NCBI RefSeq assembly: GCF_002893095.1
Contig: NZ_PKQQ01000002.1
Coordinates: 248,001-312,000, forward strand
DNA length: 64,000 nt
DNA from: Stenotrophomonas sp. VV52
Lineage (GTDB): Bacteria; Pseudomonadota; Gammaproteobacteria; Xanthomonadales; Xanthomonadaceae
Reading direction: 5' to 3'
Translations under genes and position numbers: made by a program
In this document: in pieces, positions 1 through 8,161 of the stretch
Position numbering within the stretch: position 1 is the stretch's first letter
Layout of the letters: each line of letters begins with the position of its first letter
Notes under the pieces: generated by a model
Told to the model about the DNA's origin: nothing
Databases searched by the model: none
The model's input: only the letters and a program-made list of their open reading frames with translations

Positions 1-1
1 C

Positions 2-598
2 GAATTCGAATACACGCTGGACGGCCGCTTCCCGGTGGCCCAGGTCGACATCGCCACCGCCGACAACAGCGTGGTGCAGTGGACCCTGCTCAGCCGGGAC
101 GACCCCAACCGGCCGTGGCAGGTACGGGCCGGCCCGTGGGTGGCCTACCAGCTGCAGGACACCGGCGCGCGGCGCCAGTCTCAGACCCAGTCGCTGGCCG
201 TGCCCAGCCGCGACCGGTACTGGAAGCTGATGGCCGGCCAGGCCCAGCCCAGCCAGGCGCCGACCCTCAAGCTGGGTTACCAGCCCGAAGCGCTGGTGTT
301 CCTCAGCCAGGGCGAAGCGCCGTTCACGGTCGCGGCCGGCAGCGTGCGCGCGCAGCGTACCGATGCACCGGTGGGCACCGTGATCGCGCAGCTGCGCGAA
401 CAGCAGGGCGCGCAGTGGCAGCCGGCCGCAGCGACCGTGCAGGGGCCGGCGCAGGTGCTGGCCGGCGACGCCGCAATGCAGGCGCAACGCGACTGGAAGC
501 GCTGGCTGCTGTGGGGCCTGCTGCTGCTCGGCGTGCTGGTGGTGGGTGGGTTCGCGGTCAGCCTGCTGCGCCCGTCTGGACGCGCGCCGCTACAATGA
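2..598 (+). CDS. DUF3999 family protein, C-terminal part (5' end outside window)
   Basis: An open frame enters from the left edge (second base onwards) and ends with TGA at 596-598. About 198 residues are visible. The early part (a beta-rich segment around [12 protein letters not shown]) and the conserved pattern up to a single C-terminal membrane helix (roughly nt 500-570) followed by a short basic tail fit the end of DUF3999 proteins, exported and membrane-anchored proteins of unknown function. A GTG at 35 could be mistaken for a start, but the frame is open before it with family-like sequence, so this is a truncated gene. A TACAAT -10-like hexamer overlaps its stop codon and probably serves pgk. 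Family assignment is by recalled similarity. Confidence 0.7.
   Translation, partial: EFEYTLDGRFPVAQVDIATADNSVVQWTLLSRDDPNRPWQVRAGPWVAYQLQDTGARRQSQTQSLAVPSRDRYWKLMAGQAQPSQAPTLKLGYQPEALVFLSQGEAPFTVAAGSVRAQRTDAPVGTVIAQLREQQGAQWQPAAATVQGPAQVLAGDAAMQAQRDWKRWLLWGLLLLGVLVVGGFAVSLLRPSGRAPLQ
591..596 (+). promoter_or_regulatory. -10-like hexamer upstream of pgk
   Basis: TACAAT at 591-596 overlaps the stop codon of the preceding gene and lies 55 nt before the pgk ATG. No convincing -35 was seen at 16-18 nt, so this is a weak call. It suggests pgk is transcribed from its own promoter rather than only by read-through. Confidence 0.35.
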
Positions 599-651
599 CC
601 CTCTGCGCCGTGCGCGGCGCATTTCCCTTTCCGCCAAAGAGTTGCTCCCCC

Positions 652-1827
652 ATGTCCATCCTTCGCATGACCGACCTCGACCTTTCCGGCAAGCGCGTGC
701 TGATCCGCCAGGACCTGAACGTGCCGATCGAGAACGGCCGCATCACCTCCGAACAGCGCATCACCGCATCGCTGCCGACGTTGAAGCTGGCGCTGGAAAA
801 GGGCGCCGCGGTGATGGTCACCTCGCACCTGGGCCGCCCCCAGGAAGGCGTGTGGAGCGAAGCCGATTCGCTGGCGCCGGTCGCCGTGCGCCTGTCCACC
901 CTGCTCGGCGTGGACGTGCCGCTGGTGCGTGACTGGGTCGACGGCGTCGACGTGGCCCCGGGCTCGATCGTGCTGCTGGAAAACTGCCGCATGAACGTGG
1001 GCGAGGGCAAGGACGACGAAGCGCTGTCGCGCAAGTACGCCGCCCTGTGCGACGTGTTCGTGATGGACGCCTTCGGCACCGCGCACCGCGCCCAGGCCTC
1101 CACCCACGGCGTGATCCGCTTCGCTCCGATTGCCGCCGGTGGCCCGCTGCTGATGGCCGAGCTGGACGCGCTGGCCAAGGCCCTGCACGCACCGGCGCAG
1201 CCGCTGCTGGCGATCGTCGCCGGCAGCAAGGTCAGCACCAAGCTGGAACTGCTCGCCAACCTGGTCGGCAAGGTCGACCAGCTGATCGTCGGCGGTGGCA
1301 TCGCCAACACCTTCATTGCCGCAGCCGGGCATGCCGTGGGCAAGTCGCTGTACGAACCGGACCTGCTGGACACCGCGAAGAAGATCGTGGCCGACGCCAA
1401 GGCGCGCGGCGCCGACATTCCGCTGCCCACCGACGTGGTGGTGGCCAAGCAGTTCCTCCCGGACGCCGAAGCGACGGTCAAGGCGGTCAATGACGTGGCC
1501 GAAGACGACCTGATCCTGGACATCGGTCCGCAGACCGCTGCGCACTACGCGACGCTGATCGCCAAGGCCGGCACCGTGGTCTGGAACGGCCCGGTCGGCG
1601 TGTTCGAGTTCGAAGCGTTCGGCCACGGCACCGAGGCGCTGGCGCGCGCCATCGCCAGTTCGCCGGCATTCTCCATCGCCGGCGGCGGCGACACCCTGGC
1701 CGCCGTGGACAAGTACGACATCGCCGACCAGGTCAGCTACATCTCCACCGGTGGCGGCGCGTTCCTCGAGTTCCTGGAAGGCAAGACCCTGCCGGCGGTG
1801 GCTGCGCTGGAAGCGCGCGGCAGCTGA
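652..1827 (+). CDS. pgk: Phosphoglycerate kinase
   Basis: The gene encodes 391 residues, the usual bacterial PGK length. It converts 1,3-bisphosphoglycerate plus ADP to 3-phosphoglycerate plus ATP in the cytoplasm. Visible family motifs are RQDLNVP near residue 19 (substrate binding; most bacteria have RVDLNVP), SHLGRP near 60, [33 protein letters not shown] and the nucleotide-binding AGGGDTLAA near the C-terminus. The frame is open far upstream, overlapping the DUF3999 gene, but similarity to PGK begins at the ATG at 652 ([16 protein letters not shown]). It is followed at 1836 by a hairpin and then by pyk, so the two consecutive lower-glycolysis genes may be partly co-transcribed. Confidence 0.97.
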   Translation: MSILRMTDLDLSGKRVLIRQDLNVPIENGRITSEQRITASLPTLKLALEKGAAVMVTSHLGRPQEGVWSEADSLAPVAVRLSTLLGVDVPLVRDWVDGVDVAPGSIVLLENCRMNVGEGKDDEALSRKYAALCDVFVMDAFGTAHRAQASTHGVIRFAPIAAGGPLLMAELDALAKALHAPAQPLLAIVAGSKVSTKLELLANLVGKVDQLIVGGGIANTFIAAAGHAVGKSLYEPDLLDTAKKIVADAKARGADIPLPTDVVVAKQFLPDAEATVKAVNDVAEDDLILDIGPQTAAHYATLIAKAGTVVWNGPVGVFEFEAFGHGTEALARAIASSPAFSIAGGGDTLAAVDKYDIADQVSYISTGGGAFLEFLEGKTLPAVAALEARGS

Positions 1828-1835
1828 GCACGATG

Positions 1836-1866
1836 CATGCGGCAGCGTTCCGTACGCTGCCGCATG
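1836..1866 (+). terminator. Hairpin between pgk and pyk (possible weak terminator)
   Basis: A perfect 12-bp stem (CATGCGGCAGCG at 1836-1847 with its complement at 1855-1866) closes a 7-nt loop just after the pgk stop. No T-run follows, so it could equally be an mRNA-stabilising or attenuating hairpin. Confidence 0.45.
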
Positions 1867-1990
1867 TCATGTCCGGGTCTCGTCGTGTCCGCAGGACATC
1901 GCCGAAACCCAGGCGCGACAATGCTGTAAACGTATTCATGGGACGTGAAGGGTGTGGTAATTTCGATCCTTTCCCGGGAGCCCTTTAACC

Positions 1991-3457
1991 ATGATTGAGC
2001 GTCAGCGCCGTACGAAGATCCTTGCCACCCTCGGTCCGGCCACCGATCCGCCGGGCGTGCTGGAGGATCTGTTCCGCGCCGGCGTGAACGTGGTTCGCCT
2101 CAACTTCAGCCACGGCGACCCGTCTGGCCAGGCCAAGCGTGCCGCCGACGTGCGTGCCGCCGCCGCCCGCGTGGGCGTGGAAGTGGGCATCCTGGCCGAC
2201 CTCCCGGGCCCGAAGATCCGAATTGAGCGCTTCGCCGAAGGCAAGATCCAGCTCAAGGCGGGCGACCGCTTCGACCTGGTCGCGTCGCCGACCGCACCGG
2301 CCGGCGACACCACCCAGGTGGGCGTGAGCTACCTCGGCCTGCCGCAGGACGTGGCCCCGGGCGACGTCCTGCTGCTCGACGACGGCCTGATGCAGCTGCA
2401 GGTGGTGGAAGTGCAGGGCGAGCGCATCGTCAACACCGTGCTCAACGACGGCGTGCTGTCCGACCGCAAGGGGCTCAACAAGCAGGGCGGTGGCCTCTCG
2501 CTGGGCGCGTTGACCGAGCGCGACAAGGAACTGATCGGCATCGTCGCCAAGATCGGCGTGGACTTCATCGCCGTCTCGTTCTGCCGCAACGCGCAGGACA
2601 TGAACGATGCCCGTGAGATCGCCGAGAAGCACGGCTGCTATGCCGCGCTCGTGTCCAAGATCGAGCGTACCGAAGCGATCGAGAATCTCGAGGAAATCGT
2701 CGACGCCAGCGACGTGGTGATGGTGGCGCGTGGCGACCTCGGCGTGGAAATCGGCGACGCCGAACTGCCGGGCCTGCAGAAGAAGATCATCAAGGCCTCG
2801 CTGGCCCAGAACAAGGTGGTGATCACCGCCACCCAGATGCTGCAGTCGATGGTCGAAAGCCCGATCCCGACCCGTGCCGAAGTGCTGGACGTGGCCAACT
2901 CGGTCATCGACGGTACCGACGCGGTGATGCTGTCGGCCGAAACCGCCGCCGGTGCGTATCCGATCAAGGCCGTGGAGGCGATGGCCCGCATCTGCCTGGG
3001 TGCAGAGCGCCAGTTCCAGACCGAAACCGACTTCGGCGCCTCGCCGCGCAACCTGGAACGTGCCGACCAGGCCATCGCCATGGCCACCATGTTCCTGTCC
3101 CAGCACGTGGGCGTGCGTGCGATCGTGGCGATGACCGAATCCGGTGGCACCGCGCGTTACCTGTCGCGCTTCCGCGCCTCGGCGCCGGTGTACGCGGTGA
3201 CCCGCCACGACGGCGCCCGCCGCCAGATGGCGCTGATGCGCGACGTGTTCCCGATCAACTTCGACAGCCGCGGCCTGACCCCGCGCGAAGCCGCGCGCGG
3301 CAGCATCCGCCTGCTGGTCGAAGCCAACCAGCTGCAGGCCGGCGACCGCGTGGTGTTCACCAGCGGCGAACACATGGAAACCCACGGCGCCACCAATACC
3401 CTGCGCTTGTTGGAAGTAGGTGAAGACGGCCGCGCCAGCGGGCTGGGCGACCTGTAA
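1991..3457 (+). CDS. pyk: Pyruvate kinase
   Basis: This 488-residue protein converts phosphoenolpyruvate plus ADP to pyruvate plus ATP, the last step of glycolysis. The N-terminal RTKILATLGPATD, RLNFSHGD near residue 36, SKIERTEAIEN (active-site lysine), the metal-binding MVARGDLGVEIG near 240 and TATQMLQSMVESPIPTRAE are all intact. The C-terminal allosteric domain is present (about residues 350-480). The start at 1991 gives the canonical N-terminus MIERQRRTKIL and follows CGGGAG 10 nt upstream. It lies 163 nt after pgk. Confidence 0.97.
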   Translation: MIERQRRTKILATLGPATDPPGVLEDLFRAGVNVVRLNFSHGDPSGQAKRAADVRAAAARVGVEVGILADLPGPKIRIERFAEGKIQLKAGDRFDLVASPTAPAGDTTQVGVSYLGLPQDVAPGDVLLLDDGLMQLQVVEVQGERIVNTVLNDGVLSDRKGLNKQGGGLSLGALTERDKELIGIVAKIGVDFIAVSFCRNAQDMNDAREIAEKHGCYAALVSKIERTEAIENLEEIVDASDVVMVARGDLGVEIGDAELPGLQKKIIKASLAQNKVVITATQMLQSMVESPIPTRAEVLDVANSVIDGTDAVMLSAETAAGAYPIKAVEAMARICLGAERQFQTETDFGASPRNLERADQAIAMATMFLSQHVGVRAIVAMTESGGTARYLSRFRASAPVYAVTRHDGARRQMALMRDVFPINFDSRGLTPREAARGSIRLLVEANQLQAGDRVVFTSGEHMETHGATNTLRLLEVGEDGRASGLGDL

Positions 3458-3467
3458 TCGGCACCGC

Positions 3468-3532
3468 GTGGAGCCGGGCAGAGCCCGGCTCTACGGATGT
3501 CGCACGGCGTAGAGCCGGGCTCCGCCCGGCTG
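3468..3532. repeat. GTAG-type (SMAG-like) palindrome dimer
   Basis: Two units face each other. The first is 3468-3494 (AGCCGGGC/GCCCGGCT stem ending in CTAC), the second 3509-3532 (starting GTAG, same stem). Both are REP-like. The pair lies between pyk and the aldolase gene and can fold in RNA from either strand. Confidence 0.8.
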
Positions 3533-3580
3533 AAACCGGTTCCAAACTCCGTGGACAGCCAGTTCACGGAAGCCCCCGGC

Positions 3581-3586
3581 TATAAT
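3581..3586 (+). promoter_or_regulatory. Consensus -10 (TATAAT) for the aldolase gene
   Basis: A perfect TATAAT lies 33 nt before the aldolase ATG. A good -35 at 17-nt spacing is not evident. The position after the repeat dimer implies that the aldolase has its own promoter. Confidence 0.55.
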
Positions 3587-3618
3587 CGTGTTTTTCCCGC
3601 ACCCGCCACAGGAAATAC

Positions 3619-4623
3619 ATGAGCATCGAACAGCTGGCCGAAACCGCCCAGGCCATGGTCGCCCCGGGCAAGGGCATCATCGCCATCGACGAATCCACCG
3701 GTACCATCGCCAAGCGCTTCGCCAGCGTGGGCATCGAGAACACCGAAGAGAACCGTCGTGCCTACCGCGAGCTGCTGCTGACCACGCCGAAGCTCAACGA
3801 GCACATCTCCGGCGCGATCCTGTACGACGAAACCATCCGCCAGTCGACCAAGGACGGCGTGCCGTTCGCCAAGTACATGGCCGACCACGGCATGATTCCG
3901 GGCATCAAGGTCGACAAGGGTGCACACCCGCTGGCCGGCTGCCCGGGCGAGATGGTCACCGAAGGCCTCGACGGCCTGCGTGAGCGCCTGCAGGAGTACT
4001 ACAAGCTGGGTGCGCGCTTCGCCAAGTGGCGTGCGGTGATCAACATCGGCGAGAGCATCCCGTCGGGCACCTGCATCGAGTCCAACGCGCACGCGCTGGC
4101 CCGTTATGCCGCGCTGTGCCAGGAATGCGGCCTGGTGCCGATGGTCGAGCCGGAAGTCATCATGGATGGCGACCACGACATCGAAACCTGCTACGAAGTC
4201 ACCGAAGCCACCCTGCGCTCGCTGTTCGACGCGCTGTACCAGCAGAACGTGCTGCTGGAAGGCACCATCCTGAAGGCCTCGATGGTCATCTCCGGCAAGG
4301 GCTGCGACGAGCAGGCCGACGTCGAGGAAGTCGCCGAATCCACCGTGATGTGCCTCAAGAGCACCGTGCCGGCGATCCTGCCGGGCGTGGTGTTCCTGTC
4401 CGGCGGCCAGAGCGACGAGCAGTCCACCGCCCACCTCAATGCCATGAACCAGATGGGCAACCTGCCGTGGCCGCTGAGCTTCTCCTACGGCCGCGCCATG
4501 CAGCAGGCCGCGCTGAAGCTGTGGGCCAAGGACACCAAGGCCAACGTCGCCAAGGCACAGCAGACCGTGTACGACCGCGCCAAGGAAAACGGCCAGGCTG
4601 CACTGGGCAAGTGGAACGGCTGA
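3619..4623 (+). CDS. fba: Fructose-bisphosphate aldolase, class I
   Basis: The protein has 334 residues and reversibly cleaves fructose-1,6-bisphosphate to DHAP and glyceraldehyde-3-phosphate. It is a class I (Schiff-base) enzyme: it carries GKGIIAIDESTGTIAKR near residue 18, KWRAVINI near 135, MVEPEVIMDGDHDIE and ILKASMVISGK, whose lysine corresponds to the Schiff-base residue. No class II zinc motifs are seen. The ATG at 3619 follows AGGAAAT and gives the normal N-terminus. A strong terminator follows at 4651. Confidence 0.95.
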   Translation: MSIEQLAETAQAMVAPGKGIIAIDESTGTIAKRFASVGIENTEENRRAYRELLLTTPKLNEHISGAILYDETIRQSTKDGVPFAKYMADHGMIPGIKVDKGAHPLAGCPGEMVTEGLDGLRERLQEYYKLGARFAKWRAVINIGESIPSGTCIESNAHALARYAALCQECGLVPMVEPEVIMDGDHDIETCYEVTEATLRSLFDALYQQNVLLEGTILKASMVISGKGCDEQADVEEVAESTVMCLKSTVPAILPGVVFLSGGQSDEQSTAHLNAMNQMGNLPWPLSFSYGRAMQQAALKLWAKDTKANVAKAQQTVYDRAKENGQAALGKWNG

Positions 4624-4650
4624 TCCACGCCGCCACCGCGAAATGAAAAA

Positions 4651-4677
4651 CGCCGGCAGCAATGCCGGCGTTTTTTT
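4651..4677. terminator. Bidirectional rho-independent terminator
   Basis: An 8-bp GC stem (CGCCGGCA, loop GCAA) is followed by seven T on the plus strand and preceded by AAAA, so it can stop transcription from both sides. The leftward macro-domain gene's TAA stop (4676-4678) lies inside the T-run, so two convergent genes share one terminator. Confidence 0.9.
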
Positions 4678-5230
4678 ATGCGGTTGCCGGTAAATCCAGC
4701 GGTTGTCCCGACTCCACCAGCGCCTGGTGGTACGCCTTGAAGGTCGCCGCGTTGTAGGCCACCAGGATGATCCGCTGCGGTTCCCGGTGCGAACGCTGCC
4801 ACGCCAGCGTTTCGGTCGCCGCAATGCGTGCGGCCTGGTGGAGCGGATATCCGAACACCCCGCAGCTGATCGCCGGGAACGCGATCGAACGCAGGCCCAG
4901 CGTTTCGGCCAGCTGCAGCGATTTCCAGTAGCAGTTGGCCAGCAGCGCCGGCTCGTCGCGCTGGCCGTCCTGCCAGACCGGCCCCACCGTGTGCAGTACG
5001 TGCTTCGCCGGCAACAGGTAACCAGCGGTGGCCCGCACTTCGCCGGTCGGGCAGCGCATGCCCGGCCGGATCTCTGGCAGCGCCGCGCATTCGGCCAGCA
5101 ACTGCGGACCGGCGGCGCGATGGATCGCGCCATCCACGCCGCCACCCCCGAGCAGGGATTCGTTGGCCGCATTGACGATCGCATCCACCGCCAGGGTCGT
5201 GATGTCGCCCTGCCACACTTCGATCTTCAT
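4676..5230 (-). CDS. Macro-domain protein (O-acetyl-ADP-ribose deacetylase type)
   Basis: This 184-residue single macro domain resembles the YmdB/MacroD group, which removes acetyl or ADP-ribose from ADP-ribose conjugates. Visible family signatures are QGDITTLAVDAIVNAANESLLGGGGVDGAIHRAAG (residues about 6-40, the ADP-ribose-binding loop with the conserved Asn-Ala-Ala-Asn and Gly-rich segment), TGEVRATAGYLLP, HTVGPVWQDG and PAISCGVFGYP. The frame is open 10 codons further, but the ATG at 5230 is preceded by AGGAG at proper spacing. It is convergent with the aldolase gene. No neighbouring ADP-ribosyltransferase is visible, so its substrate cannot be inferred. Confidence 0.9.
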   Translation of the reverse strand: MKIEVWQGDITTLAVDAIVNAANESLLGGGGVDGAIHRAAGPQLLAECAALPEIRPGMRCPTGEVRATAGYLLPAKHVLHTVGPVWQDGQRDEPALLANCYWKSLQLAETLGLRSIAFPAISCGVFGYPLHQAARIAATETLAWQRSHREPQRIILVAYNAATFKAYHQALVESGQPLDLPATA

Positions 5231-5347
5231 GCGTGCCGCTCCTTGTATCTGCCGCCTCATAAGGTGGCGGCCAGGGCATCAAGGTTGCGTCATCATCGTC
5301 TCAGGCCATGCGACCCGGCGTGTCGCATTCAGCAAGGAATGCCCGAT

Positions 5348-6307
5348 TCAGGGCAGGCCGGCCAGCCACTCGTCGTCCGAGCCCTCGTTGATGTCGGCAA
5401 ACAGTGGCGTGGAGAAGTAGCGCTCGCCGGTGTCGGGCAGCATCGCCAGCAGCACGCTGCCCGGCGCGGCCTTGGCCGCCACGTCCAGTGCACTGGCCAC
5501 CGTGGCGCCGGCCGAGATGCCGACGAAGATCCCTTCCTCGGCCGCCAGCCGCCGCGAGGTCTCGATCGCGCGCGCATCGTCGATGCTCAGCAGCTCGTCG
5601 AACACCCCACGGTTGAGCACGTCCGGCACGAAGTCCGGGGTCCAGCCCTGGATCTTGTGCGGTTTCCATTCGGCGCCGCCAAGCAGTGCCGCGCCTTCCG
5701 GCTCCGTGGCGATGATGCGGGTCTCGGGGCGGGCCACCTTCAGCACTTCACCGACGCCGGTGAGGGTGCCACCGGTGCCCCAGCCGGTCACGAAGTAGTC
5801 CAGCTGCTTGCCGGCAAAGTCGCGCAGGATCTCGGCGGCGGTGGTGTTGCGGTGGTAGGCCGGGTTGGCGGGGTTGGTGAACTGGCTGGCCAGGAACCAG
5901 CCATGCTCCTGGGCCAGCTCGGCCGCGCGCCGCACCATGCCCGAGCCGCGCTCGGCCGCCGGGGTCAGGATCACCTTGGCACCGTAGGCGCGCATCAGCT
6001 TGCGGCGCTCGATGGAGAAGGTCTCCACCATGGTCGCCACGAACTTGTAGCCGCGCGCGGCTGCGACCATGGCCAGCGCCACTCCGGTGTTGCCGGAGGT
6101 CGCTTCAATGATCGTGTCGCCGGGCTTGAGCACCCCGCGCGCTTCGGCGTCCAGGATGATCGCCAGCGCCAGGCGGTCTTTCACTGAACCGCCGGGATTG
6201 AACGATTCGACCTTGGCATACAGGGTGACGTGGTCGGGCGCAATGCGGTTGAGGCGGACAACCGGGGTGTTGCCGATGGTGTCCAGGATCGAGTTGTACA
6301 GGGCCAT
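5348..6307 (-). CDS. cysK: Cysteine synthase A (O-acetylserine sulfhydrylase)
   Basis: The 319-residue PLP enzyme makes cysteine from O-acetylserine and sulfide. The PLP-lysine motif NPGGSVKDR is near residue 38, the substrate loop TSGNTG near 70 and the phosphate-binding GTGGTLTG near 177; a Ser-containing GISAG lies near the C-terminus. Start MALYNSILDTIGNTP is typical of CysK. It diverges from cysB, its expected regulator, across about 200 nt. Confidence 0.95.
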   Translation of the reverse strand: MALYNSILDTIGNTPVVRLNRIAPDHVTLYAKVESFNPGGSVKDRLALAIILDAEARGVLKPGDTIIEATSGNTGVALAMVAAARGYKFVATMVETFSIERRKLMRAYGAKVILTPAAERGSGMVRRAAELAQEHGWFLASQFTNPANPAYHRNTTAAEILRDFAGKQLDYFVTGWGTGGTLTGVGEVLKVARPETRIIATEPEGAALLGGAEWKPHKIQGWTPDFVPDVLNRGVFDELLSIDDARAIETSRRLAAEEGIFVGISAGATVASALDVAAKAAPGSVLLAMLPDTGERYFSTPLFADINEGSDDEWLAGLP

Positions 6308-6399
6308 GGGAACGCTCCGCAGGAGGGTGGCAGAAAGGGCGCAGGCGGCATTCGCGCACGGCGCGCCACCGGGTCTCCGCCAGACCGTAGCGCCCGCAT

Positions 6400-6470
6400 A
6401 TGACCACGCGAAATCACCTGATTACCTTCTTAAACAACGTTTGGTTATAAGCTGGTGACGGCAACTGCCT
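6400..6470. promoter_or_regulatory. cysK-cysB divergent control region
   Basis: The intergenic stretch between cysK and cysB contains an AT-rich island (about 6409-6450, with TTCTTAAACAACGTTTGGTTATAA) in otherwise GC-rich DNA. LysR regulators normally bind such divergent regions, so CysB control of cysK and of itself is expected. The precise operator cannot be defined by eye. Confidence 0.4.
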
Positions 6471-6512
6471 TACAGTCGGCCTGACCCCTTCCTTCCTGCC
6501 GTGCGCACGCCC

Positions 6513-7496
6513 ATGACGCTGACCCAACTCCGTTACCTGGTCGCCATTGCCGACGCCGAGCTCAACATCACCCTGGCCGCGTCGCGGGTGCATGCCACCC
6601 AGCCGGGGCTGTCCAAGCAACTCAAGCAGTTGGAAGATGAACTGGGCTTCCTGCTGTTCGTGCGCAAGGGCCGCAGCCTGGAAGCGGTGACCCCGGCCGG
6701 GGTCGAGGTGATCGGCCGCGCCCGCGCGGTGCTGGCAGAAGCCAACAACATCCGCACCTATGCCGCCAACCAGCGCCGCGAAAGCCAGGGCCAGCTGGTC
6801 CTGACCACCACCCACACCCAGGCGCGCTTCGTGCTGCCGCCGGCGGTGGCGCGCATCAAGCAGGCCTACCCGCAGGTCAGCGTGCACCTGCAGCAGGCTG
6901 CCGAAAGCGATGCGCTGGACCTGCTCAGCCAGGGCGATGCGGACATCGCCATCATCAGCACCGCCGGTGCCGAACCCACGGCTGGCATCGCCATTCCGCT
7001 GTACCGCTGGCGGCGGCTGGTGCTGGTGCCGCGCGGGCACGCGCTGGACCGCCCGGGCGCGGCGCCGGACCTGGAGGCGCTGTCGACCCAGCCGCTGATC
7101 AGCTACGAGTCCTCCACCCGTGGCAGCTCCTCGCTGCAGCGCGCCTTTGCTGCCTCCGGCCTGATCCCGGACATCGCCCTGACCGCGCTGGACGCGGACC
7201 TGATCAAGACCTACGTGCGCACCGGCCTGGGCGTGGGCCTGCTGGCGGAGATGGCGGTGAATGCGGGGGATGAAGACCTGCGTTCGTGGCCGGCCCCGGT
7301 CCCGATCGACGAATGCATTGCCTGGGCGGTGCTGCCGCGCGACCGGGTGCTGCGTGATTACGCGCTGGAGCTGGTGCATGTGCTGGCCCCGCAGATCGAT
7401 ACACGGGATTTGAGGCGCGTGATCGACGGGAACCAGGAAGCCGATTGGCCGGTACCGCCGACGTGGGAATCGTTGACGCAGACCATCACCGTCTAG
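6513..7496 (+). CDS. cysB: LysR-type regulator CysB
   Basis: The 327-residue protein has an N-terminal LysR winged HTH (residues 1-60: MTLTQLRYLVAIADAELNIT, TQPGLSKQLKQLEDELG, FVRKGRSLEAVTPAG) and a C-terminal inducer-binding domain. CysB-type hallmarks are TTTHTQARFVLPPAV near residue 95, SQGDADIAIISTA near 140 and TYVRTGLGVGLLAEMA near 235. It should activate sulfate/cysteine biosynthesis in response to N-acetylserine. A GTG four codons upstream (6501) is an alternative start; ATG 6513 matches family N-termini. Confidence 0.92.
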   Translation: MTLTQLRYLVAIADAELNITLAASRVHATQPGLSKQLKQLEDELGFLLFVRKGRSLEAVTPAGVEVIGRARAVLAEANNIRTYAANQRRESQGQLVLTTTHTQARFVLPPAVARIKQAYPQVSVHLQQAAESDALDLLSQGDADIAIISTAGAEPTAGIAIPLYRWRRLVLVPRGHALDRPGAAPDLEALSTQPLISYESSTRGSSSLQRAFAASGLIPDIALTALDADLIKTYVRTGLGVGLLAEMAVNAGDEDLRSWPAPVPIDECIAWAVLPRDRVLRDYALELVHVLAPQIDTRDLRRVIDGNQEADWPVPPTWESLTQTITV

Positions 7497-7556
7497 ACAT
7501 GCCCGCTGCGACGGTTGGTCGCACGAAATACTGAGGCCCCCGCGAATGTCGGGCGC

Positions 7557-7562
7557 TATGAT
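7557..7562 (+). promoter_or_regulatory. -10-like TATGAT just before the DUF2946 gene
   Basis: TATGAT ends 6 nt before the GTG chosen as the start of the DUF2946 gene. If it is functional the mRNA would be nearly leaderless. No -35 is visible, so this is tentative. Confidence 0.3.
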
Positions 7563-7568
7563 GTCGCC

Positions 7569-8087
7569 GTGAACCGTCGCCGCGCCCCGTACGCCGCTCT
7601 GCTCCAGCTCGCCTTCCTGGCGACGCTGCTGATGGCGTTGGCCCCGCTGGTCAGCCGCTGGCAGCAGGCGCAGGGGCCGCAGGTGATGCTGATGCCTGGC
7701 GGCATGGCCCACGTGATGGCCGCCGCCATTGTCGCGGACGAACCCGCCGCAACGCCGCCCCCCGCGATGGATCATCACGGCATGGCCCACCACGACATGG
7801 CCATGCACGACACCTCGATGCAGGCGATGTCCACGCACACCCCGTCGACGTCGCCGGTGGCAGCGACCGAACCCGCGCCGAAGCCTCCCGTCGATCCCCA
7901 TGCCGGGCATGGCGAGGCCTGCGAATACTGCATGATGGCCTCGCGGCTGATGCCGTGGCTGGCCGTGCTGGTCGTGTTGCTGCATGCCCTGCAACTGTCT
8001 GCACCACCGGTGCCGCGCACTGTCGCCACGCCGCGAAGCGTCCGCTGGCCCGCCCACGCCGCGCGTGGTCCTCCGCTTTACGCCTGA
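7569..8087 (+). CDS. DUF2946 family His/Met-rich membrane protein
   Basis: This 172-residue protein has an N-terminal hydrophobic segment (AALLQLAFLATLLMALAPLV), a long linker rich in His and Met (HHGMAHHDMAMHD, MQAMSTH), an HGEACEYCMM motif and a second membrane segment (PWLAVLVVLLHALQL). DUF2946 proteins commonly sit beside copper genes, and the next gene is a TonB-dependent copper receptor, so a copper-handling role is likely but inferred. The frame is open to 7515; the GTG at 7569 gives a clean signal-type N-terminus (VNRRRAPYAALLQ). No good ribosome-binding site is visible. Residues 1-18 of the longer frame look non-coding. Confidence 0.75.
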   Translation: MNRRRAPYAALLQLAFLATLLMALAPLVSRWQQAQGPQVMLMPGGMAHVMAAAIVADEPAATPPPAMDHHGMAHHDMAMHDTSMQAMSTHTPSTSPVAATEPAPKPPVDPHAGHGEACEYCMMASRLMPWLAVLVVLLHALQLSAPPVPRTVATPRSVRWPAHAARGPPLYA

Positions 8088-8161
8088 AACCGCCGACATC
8101 TTTCCCTGCCGCGCGACGCCGTAATGGCGTCGTGCGCCTGTGCGTTTTCCGGAGTTCCAAC